64,000 bases of DNA from Peptacetobacter hominis (GTDB lineage Bacteria > Bacillota > Clostridia > Peptostreptococcales > Peptostreptococcaceae): assembly GCF_006861675.1 (NCBI RefSeq), contig NZ_SGJB01000015.1, positions 1 through 64,000 of the forward strand, in the 5' to 3' direction. The translations under genes were made by a program, and so were the position numbers. Shown here one piece after another: positions 56,006 through 61,806 of this stretch. Every line of letters begins with the position of its first letter. The stretch's first letter is position 1. The notes below the pieces were generated by a model. It did no database searches. It had not been told where the DNA came from and saw only the letters and a list, made by a program, of their open reading frames with translations.

Positions 56006-58240
56006 ATGAAAAATATAATAAATATATTTATCGACGATATAAAACAGATAAGAAAAAACTCCATTGCCCTTATTGTAATAGTAGGACTTAGTATAGTACC
56101 GTCACTTTATGCATGGTTTAATATATCTGCAAGCTGGAATCCATATGAAAATACCGGGAGCCTTAAAGTTGCGGTTGCAAATTCCGATAAAGGTTATAGA
56201 GGTTCTGTTATACCTATAGACCTCAATATAGGAGATAAGGTAGTTTCATCGCTGAGAGAAAATGAACAGCTTGGATGGACTTTTGTAGATGAAAAAGAAG
56301 CTATCGAAGGTGTCAAATCCGGAAAATACTATGCTTCTATAGTAATACCGGATACATTCAGTCAGGATATGATGAGCCTTTTTTCAAAGGATATAAAGAA
56401 AGCTGAAATAAAATACTATCTGAATGAAAAGGAAAACGCAATAGCTCCAAAGGTAACAGATAAAGGAGCAGGAGCGATAGAAAAACAGATTGATGAAATA
56501 TTTGCAAAGACTGTATCTGAAATAGGACTTGATGTAATGGATACAATATCTGATATATCAGATAAAAAAGATGTAAAGAATATAGCTACAAATGTATCTG
56601 AAAATACACAGAAAATAGCAGATGATTTAAAAGATGCCGAATATACGGTACAGGCTTTTTCAGATATGGCACTTTCTCTTCAGAATACGATGAATACAAC
56701 ATCAGAGTTTCTTGGAAAAACTTCTGAAAACATAGAAAGTGATAGAAAAACTTTAAAAAGCATAGAAAGTGATAGAAAAACTTTAAAAAGCATAGAAAAC
56801 AATGCATCAAATATGGAATCTTCTGCAATAAAAACTGCTGATGCAATAGTGAATGCTGTAGATAAAAGTAATGATTGTTTCAAAAAAGTGTCAGATGAAA
56901 TAGATAGTATATTTTCATCGTTGGATAATGGATCATCAGGATCTATATCACAGAATATAGAATCTGCTAAAAAGGAATTATCAGTTCTTTCTGATAAAGT
57001 CGGAAAAATAATAACTGACTATACAAATCTGAAAGAAAATCTTTTAAATCTTGAAAGTAAAATTCCAGGTTCAGAAGCATACATAGAACCTATAATATCT
57101 CAGATCGATGATGCCATCGAAAAACAAAAGAATATACAGGAAAAAATAGATTCAATAAACGCTGATATGTCACAATCTGTTTCGGATATTGAAAAATACA
57201 AAAAAGAACTAAAAGAGCTTTCTAAAAGCAGCAGTCAGTCCATAGATAAAATAGGTCAGCAATATAGAAATAATCTGAAATCAGAATTTTCAAGTCTGGG
57301 TAAAAACATAGATAGTATAAATAATTCTGCGGATCTTATTTTTGCAGACCTTGGTAAATCTGCAACATCTATGAAAAATCTTTCCTCAGACGCGGCTGGG
57401 GACATTGGAAATCTGAAAAAATCTCTGGATGATTCTGTTCTTCTAATAAAAGATGCTGAATCAAAATTGAACAGTATTTCAGCAAAAATGAAAGAAGCTG
57501 CAAACAGTGGAGATATAGAAACTCTTAGAAAAATCCTTGGAAGTGACCCGGACGAAATAAGTGCATTTCTTTCTGCACCTGTAAAAATGGATACAAGAAA
57601 AATATATCCTGTTGAAAATTATGGATCTGCTATGACACCTTTTTACACAACACTTTCAATGTGGGTAGGTGGTATTATACTTGTCGCTATGCTTAAAACA
57701 GGTATATCAGACAGATTGAGAAAAAAACTGGATAATGTGAAAAATCACGAGATTTATCTTGGAAGATTTCTATTATTTGCAGTAATGGGCATAATACAGA
57801 GTACTATTATATGTATGGGAGACCTGTTTTTCCTTCAGATACAATGTGAGCATCCTCTGATGTTTATGTTTGCGGGATGGTTTACAAGTCTTGTGTATGT
57901 CAGTATAATCTATACTCTTACGGTTTCATTTGGAGATGTAGGAAAAGCAATATGTGTTGTACTTCTTGTAATGCAGGTTGCAGGATCAGGAGGAACATTC
58001 CCTATAGAAATGGCACCAAAAGTATTCCAGAAGGTTTATCCTCTACTTCCATTTACTCAGAGTATGACAGCTATGAGAGAGTGTATAGCCGGAATATATG
58101 AAAATACATACTGGATAGCTCTTGGTAAGTTATCTGTTTTTATGATACTTGCATTTATTCTAGGGCTTGTTCTTAGAAAACCGATTATAAGACTGAATGA
58201 AATGTTTATGGAAAAACTGGAAAGCACAAAAATAATGTAG
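56006..58240 (+). CDS. Second YhgE/Pip family membrane protein
   Basis: A 744-residue paralogue of the preceding protein, without its C-terminal extension. It shows the same SLYAWFNISASWNPYENTGS signature, AVANSDKGYRG, KYYASIVIPDTFSQDM and NEKENAIAPKVTDKGA, a long coiled-coil ectodomain and a six-helix membrane domain. An exact 30-bp tandem duplication (56731-56790) repeats ten codons of IESDRKTLKS inside the coiled coil. AAGGAGG is 12 nt before the ATG at 56006; ATG 55994 overlaps the site. The two genes may form a hetero-oligomer. Confidence 0.87.
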   Translation: MKNIINIFIDDIKQIRKNSIALIVIVGLSIVPSLYAWFNISASWNPYENTGSLKVAVANSDKGYRGSVIPIDLNIGDKVVSSLRENEQLGWTFVDEKEAIEGVKSGKYYASIVIPDTFSQDMMSLFSKDIKKAEIKYYLNEKENAIAPKVTDKGAGAIEKQIDEIFAKTVSEIGLDVMDTISDISDKKDVKNIATNVSENTQKIADDLKDAEYTVQAFSDMALSLQNTMNTTSEFLGKTSENIESDRKTLKSIESDRKTLKSIENNASNMESSAIKTADAIVNAVDKSNDCFKKVSDEIDSIFSSLDNGSSGSISQNIESAKKELSVLSDKVGKIITDYTNLKENLLNLESKIPGSEAYIEPIISQIDDAIEKQKNIQEKIDSINADMSQSVSDIEKYKKELKELSKSSSQSIDKIGQQYRNNLKSEFSSLGKNIDSINNSADLIFADLGKSATSMKNLSSDAAGDIGNLKKSLDDSVLLIKDAESKLNSISAKMKEAANSGDIETLRKILGSDPDEISAFLSAPVKMDTRKIYPVENYGSAMTPFYTTLSMWVGGIILVAMLKTGISDRLRKKLDNVKNHEIYLGRFLLFAVMGIIQSTIICMGDLFFLQIQCEHPLMFMFAGWFTSLVYVSIIYTLTVSFGDVGKAICVVLLVMQVAGSGGTFPIEMAPKVFQKVYPLLPFTQSMTAMRECIAGIYENTYWIALGKLSVFMILAFILGLVLRKPIIRLNEMFMEKLESTKIM
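56731..56790 (+). repeat. Exact 30-bp tandem duplication inside the second YhgE/Pip gene
   Basis: Positions 56731-56760 and 56761-56790 are identical 30-mers, followed by a partial third start (CATAGAAA). The repeat is in frame and adds ten residues per copy, so copy-number change would alter coiled-coil length without breaking the gene. Confidence 0.97.
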
Positions 58241-58246
58241 ATATTA

Positions 58247-58276
58247 ATCCCTCTGAGAATTCAGGGGGATTTTTAT
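58247..58276 (+). terminator. Intrinsic terminator after the YhgE/Pip pair
   Basis: ATCCCTCTGA (58247-58256) pairs with TCAGGGGGAT (58261-58270) including one G-T pair, followed by TTTTTAT. Confidence 0.9.
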
Positions 58277-58281
58277 ATAAT

Positions 58282-58313
58282 AAAAAACCTCCTGGATTTA
58301 CAGGAGGCTTTTA
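58282..58313 (-). terminator. Terminator of the parvulin gene
   Basis: CCTCCTG (58288-58294) pairs with CAGGAGG (58301-58307). On the minus strand it is followed by TTTTTTATT, just past the stop at 58327. Confidence 0.9.
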
Positions 58314-58326
58314 TGAATAGAATTTA

Positions 58327-59109
58327 TTATCCTTCTATTGAAAAATCAGATGCGTATTTTTCTCTAAGTTCAGCTATTTTATCTTCGTATGCTTTAAGCT
58401 GTTTCATCTGAGAAAGGTTGTTTATTATTTCCATAGCAACTTCTTCAAATGGAGATACTCCAGCTTCGTGACGTTCTTCAACTTTTATAAGATGATATCC
58501 AAACTGAGTTTTTACAGGTTCAGATATTTCACCTGCGTTCATATTGAATACGGCTTCTTCGAATTCTGGAACCATCTGACCTTTACCAAATAGTCCAAGA
58601 TCTCCACCCTGCATATTAGATGGACAATCTGAATAATCTATTGCAGCCTGTTCAAAAGTTTTATCACCTGCATTTATTTCAGCAGCTATTTCTTTTATTC
58701 TTTCTTCAGCAGCTTTGAATTCTTCTTCAGTTGCAGCTTTTATAAGTATATGTCTTGCTTTTGCCATTTCATCAACTTTGAATTCATCTTTATGCTCTTC
58801 ATAGTAAGCTTTTGCTTCTTCTTCAGTTGCAGCTGCAGACATGAATAATTTATTAAGAGCGTGCTGTTTAAGCATATTTATAGTAACCTGCTCCATAAGA
58901 GTTTTGAACTCGTCTGTTTCATCAAGTTTTTCAGCTTTAGCCTCCATGTAGAATAATTCCTGGTTAACAAGGTCTTCAAGTAATTTCTTTTTACCCTGCT
59001 CAGTCTGGAAGTGCATTCCCTGCTGAGGATTCATTGATCTTATGGCATTTTCAAGGTCTATATTACTTATTTCTCTGCCATTTACTGTAGCTAATACTTT
59101 TCTTTCCAT
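58327..59109 (-). CDS. Parvulin-type peptidyl-prolyl isomerase, no signal peptide
   Basis: A 260-residue SurA/PrsA-related protein. The N-terminal half (about 1-110) is helical and chaperone-like, and the parvulin domain spans about 115-225 with [40 protein letters not shown] and [12 protein letters not shown]. Unlike PrsA there is no signal peptide or lipobox; the protein starts [20 protein letters not shown], so it is probably cytoplasmic. AAAGGAG lies 10 nt before the ATG. It is a single gene. Confidence 0.9.
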   Translation of the reverse strand: MERKVLATVNGREISNIDLENAIRSMNPQQGMHFQTEQGKKKLLEDLVNQELFYMEAKAEKLDETDEFKTLMEQVTINMLKQHALNKLFMSAAATEEEAKAYYEEHKDEFKVDEMAKARHILIKAATEEEFKAAEERIKEIAAEINAGDKTFEQAAIDYSDCPSNMQGGDLGLFGKGQMVPEFEEAVFNMNAGEISEPVKTQFGYHLIKVEERHEAGVSPFEEVAMEIINNLSQMKQLKAYEDKIAELREKYASDFSIEG

Positions 59110-59235
59110 GATAGTAAAACTCCTTTAAAAATAATTTATATAACCCGTATATATGTATTATATTAACATATAAATCGGTTCGGGCTCACTATTTAATAAT
59201 AACAGAAAATGAAAATTATGTCTAATATACGTTAT

Positions 59236-59658
59236 TTAATAGAATATTGTAAATATAAGAAGAAGTAAAAAGGACATTATTCCAACGACTCCTTCTTCAT
59301 TTTTTCTCCTGTAGACTTCTTTGTATGAAAAATATAGGTAAATAAACAATACAATTATCTTTGCGTACAAAAGAAATATACTTTTTGGAAAAAGGACAAA
59401 GCTTAGTATAGTAATTATAAAAGTTGCTATACTGCTTAGTCTATATGCAAACATGAGAGAAGGCTTAATAGAATCAGAGCTTTTTATATATGTATATGAA
59501 AAATAAATTACATATATAAGTGCGATAGAAGCATAACTGAAAAATAAAACTCTCTCAAGATCTTTTGAAGATATAAAAACCCATTTGTACCATATAATAG
59601 GCCAGAATGTCAGCGTAAGTAATCTAAAATAATTTTCAAGTATATTTTCTTTATTCAT
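59236..59658 (-). CDS. Small polytopic membrane protein, unknown function
   Basis: A 140-residue protein with about four hydrophobic helices (LLTLTFWPIIWYKWVFI; FFSYASIALIYVIYFSYTYI; ATFIITILSFVLFPKSIFLL with LYAKIIVLFIYLYF; SFLLLLIFTIFY). I do not recognise its family. AAAGGTG is ahead of the ATG at 59658, while the GTG at 59667 is part of that site. Codon use matches the resident genes. It lies between the 161-residue membrane protein and the parvulin on the same strand. Confidence 0.6.
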   Translation of the reverse strand: MNKENILENYFRLLTLTFWPIIWYKWVFISSKDLERVLFFSYASIALIYVIYFSYTYIKSSDSIKPSLMFAYRLSSIATFIITILSFVLFPKSIFLLYAKIIVLFIYLYFSYKEVYRRKNEEGVVGIMSFLLLLIFTIFY

Positions 59659-59699
59659 AGGAATCACCTTTCAAAAAGTTTATATACATATATTATAAA

Positions 59700-59728
59700 A
59701 GCTTCTGCAATTAATTAAAAGCAGAAGC
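59700..59728 (-). terminator. Terminator of the 161-residue membrane protein gene
   Basis: GCTTCTGC (59701-59708) pairs with GCAGAAGC (59721-59728) around a 12-nt loop. On the minus strand the stem ends in TTTTATAAT. Confidence 0.85.
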
Positions 59729-59742
59729 CTGTATAATCTGAA

Positions 59743-60228
59743 TTATCCTCTCATTTTATACTGAGGAGAAGTTTTTAAGTTTGTCATTACTATAGCCATT
59801 TTTGAAGCAGGGTTGTAGTTTATCTGAACAAGCTGATTTTTCTTAACTCTTTCAAGGTCTTCACCACCGTGAGCTATTTCAAGCTTTATAGGTTTTTTAC
59901 CCTGTTTGATAAGAACTGTATATACTCCTTTTTCCTTTTTCTCAAGAGATACAAGAGTACCTACATAAGGAGTAAACTGCTGATATTTTTCTGAATCTTT
60001 CTTTATATAGAAGTAGAAAGCAACGGCTACTGCTATATTTATACCAAATATTATCCATCCGTTTATTTTTAAATACATTCCAGCTATAAGTATTATAAAC
60101 ATTATTACTACTGGTATGATTGCTTTCTTAAGTAAGATTTTACCAAGTACTTCATTGGCTTTTTTTTCTGGTTCAGACATAGTCTTAGATCTTGCGAATG
60201 ATTCTGCAAATCTGTCTTTTAAGCTCAT
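59743..60228 (-). CDS. Two-helix membrane protein with a C-terminal soluble domain, unknown function
   Basis: A 161-residue protein: a basic amphipathic N-terminus (about 1-35), two adjacent hydrophobic helices (about 36-72, AIIPVVIMFIILIAGMYL and WIIFGINIAVAVAFYFYI), and a soluble C-terminal domain of beta character (about 85-150, VGTLVSLEKKEKGVYTVLIK). I do not recognise its family. AGGAGG is 7 nt before the ATG. It is followed by its own terminator. The layout suggests a membrane-anchored cytoplasmic domain. Confidence 0.65.
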   Translation of the reverse strand: MSLKDRFAESFARSKTMSEPEKKANEVLGKILLKKAIIPVVIMFIILIAGMYLKINGWIIFGINIAVAVAFYFYIKKDSEKYQQFTPYVGTLVSLEKKEKGVYTVLIKQGKKPIKLEIAHGGEDLERVKKNQLVQINYNPASKMAIVMTNLKTSPQYKMRG

Positions 60229-60491
60229 TTTAATCCTCCTAATAAATTTAATTCTTTATAAAGACAATATTCTGCTTGAAAAATATTGTATTAAGCATCG
60301 ATATTTTATTATCAATATATAATAATTGTAAAGCAAAATACTATTCTTTATTCTAGCATAAATCTTACAAAAAATAAACATCGCATAACAAAATATATGT
60401 CATTTTGTTATATAATATTAACTATAATATAAAGTGAATGAATATACTGAAAAAGGGTATAAATAAAAACACAAATAAACAGGAGGGCAAT

Positions 60492-61058
60492 ATGACTAAA
60501 CTTGAAGAAATACTTAGAGATAATAACGAATTTGTAGAAAATAAAGAATATGAAAAATTCTCAACATCAAAGAAACCCAATAAAAAGATAGTAATTTTAT
60601 CGTGTATGGATACAAGACTTACATCACTTCTTCCAAGTGCGATGAATATAAAAAACGGTGATGTAAAGCTTATAAAAAACGCAGGCGCAGTGATTACACA
60701 CCCTTTTGGAAGTACTATGAGAAGTATAATTGTTTCAATATGTGAGTTTGATGTAGATGAAGTAATGGTTGTTGGACATTATGAATGTGGAATGTGTAAC
60801 GAAAATACAGATGAAATGATAGAAAAAATAAAGGAAAAAGGAATTTCAGAGGAAGTTATATCTACTCTTGAAAATGCCGGAATAGATTTAAGAACGTGGT
60901 TACACGGATTTGACAGTGTGGAGCAGTCTATAAAAGACACTGTAAAAACAATAAAAAATCATCCTCTTATACCGTCTGATATAGCTGTTCATGGACTTGC
61001 TATGAATCCTGCAACAGGTAAAATAGATGTAATAGTAAATGGATACGAGGATAAATAA
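60492..61058 (+). CDS. Beta-class carbonic anhydrase
   Basis: Carbonic anhydrase interconverts CO2 and bicarbonate. The 188-residue protein has the beta-class zinc ligands C38 in SCMDTRL, H96 and C99 in VVGHYECGM, plus the D40/R42 dyad. Length and motifs match the small clostridial/mycobacterial-type beta enzymes. The ATG at 60492 follows AGGAGGG with 5-6 nt spacing; the upstream ATG at 60438 has no site. It is a single gene with its own terminator. Confidence 0.92.
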   Translation: MTKLEEILRDNNEFVENKEYEKFSTSKKPNKKIVILSCMDTRLTSLLPSAMNIKNGDVKLIKNAGAVITHPFGSTMRSIIVSICEFDVDEVMVVGHYECGMCNENTDEMIEKIKEKGISEEVISTLENAGIDLRTWLHGFDSVEQSIKDTVKTIKNHPLIPSDIAVHGLAMNPATGKIDVIVNGYEDK

Positions 61059-61066
61059 GAAATTTG

Positions 61067-61106
61067 TATGCCGATCTTATTATATAGGTCGGCATATTTT
61101 ATTTTT
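61067..61106 (+). terminator. Intrinsic terminator after carbonic anhydrase
   Basis: TATGCCGATCT (61067-61077) pairs with AGGTCGGCATA (61086-61096) with one G-T pair, followed by TTTTATTTTTG. Confidence 0.9.
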
Positions 61107-61179
61107 GTTTATAGTAGATAAAAAATATATGTTATGCGGAAAAATCTATGCAAATACATATTATGAAGTAGTTAAAAGA

Positions 61180-61191
61180 TTAGTTGACTAA
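61180..61191 (+). promoter_or_regulatory. Upstream MarR-type operator candidate
   Basis: TTAGTTGACTAA is an inverted repeat (TTAGT/ACTAA). A near copy, TTAGGTGACTAA, lies at 61308-61319, so both probably bind the same regulator. Confidence 0.55.
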
Positions 61192-61263
61192 TTTAAATTT
61201 TGCAGAAAAATAGTAATGTGAAATCATTTTCTATGAATAAAGTATGAAATTTACACTATACAC

Positions 61264-61292
61264 TTGAAAAAAATACTATATAGGGATAATAT
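61264..61292 (+). promoter_or_regulatory. Promoter of the marR-ABC exporter operon
   Basis: TTGAAA (61264-61269), a 17-bp spacer and TAATAT (61287-61292), with overlapping AT-rich alternatives such as TATAAT at 61292-61297. The start site would be near 61300, just before the second operator. Confidence 0.55.
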
Positions 61293-61307
61293 ATAATGTA
61301 TAAATAA

Positions 61308-61319
61308 TTAGGTGACTAA
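61308..61319 (+). promoter_or_regulatory. Downstream MarR-type operator candidate
   Basis: TTAGGTGACTAA differs from the upstream copy (61180-61191) at one base and lies just after the predicted transcription start, ahead of the MarR ribosome site. Binding here would block transcription of the operon. Confidence 0.6.
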
Positions 61320-61338
61320 ATAAAGAGGAGGTGTGAAA

Positions 61339-61779
61339 GTGGATGAACATGGATTTGAAAACTCGATAAATTGTATAATGATGAGAATAGGTAGAGCATA
61401 TTTTAATATGAGTGAGGAGTATATGAAAGAGCTTGGACTTCATCATGGTCAGCCTAATATAATAATGTCATTATATAAAAACGACGGTCAAAGTCTAAAA
61501 GAGCTTACAAAAGGCAGAAAAGTAAAGGCATCCACCACAACAGTTATGATATCCAGGATGGAAAAATCCGGTATTGTAGAAAAAAGAGTTGATCCAGACG
61601 ATCAGAGAATAATAAGAGTATATCTCACAGATCATGGAAAAGCTATATACAGCAGATTAAAGGAGATAAATTCTGAAATTGAAAAAAGATGCCTGAAAGG
61701 ATTTTCCGTTGAGGAAATAATAGTGATAAAAAGACTATTACATGAAATGGTAAAAAATATGGAAAACAGCAGGGAATAA
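61339..61779 (+). CDS. MarR-family regulator of the exporter operon
   Basis: A 146-residue MarR-type winged-helix protein. The recognition region LKELTKGRKVKASTTTVMIS, then RMEKSGIVEKRVDPDDQRIIRVYLTDHGK (the wing), is typical. The start is GTG at 61339, 7 nt after GGAGG; a GTG at 61333 is too close. It precedes the ABC exporter by 27 nt, and two similar palindromes flank its promoter, so autoregulation and control of the exporter are likely, with release by an unknown ligand. Confidence 0.88.
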   Translation: MDEHGFENSINCIMMRIGRAYFNMSEEYMKELGLHHGQPNIIMSLYKNDGQSLKELTKGRKVKASTTTVMISRMEKSGIVEKRVDPDDQRIIRVYLTDHGKAIYSRLKEINSEIEKRCLKGFSVEEIIVIKRLLHEMVKNMENSRE

Positions 61780-61806
61780 AAAGACATTGGAAGGAGATAG
61801 TAGTAT

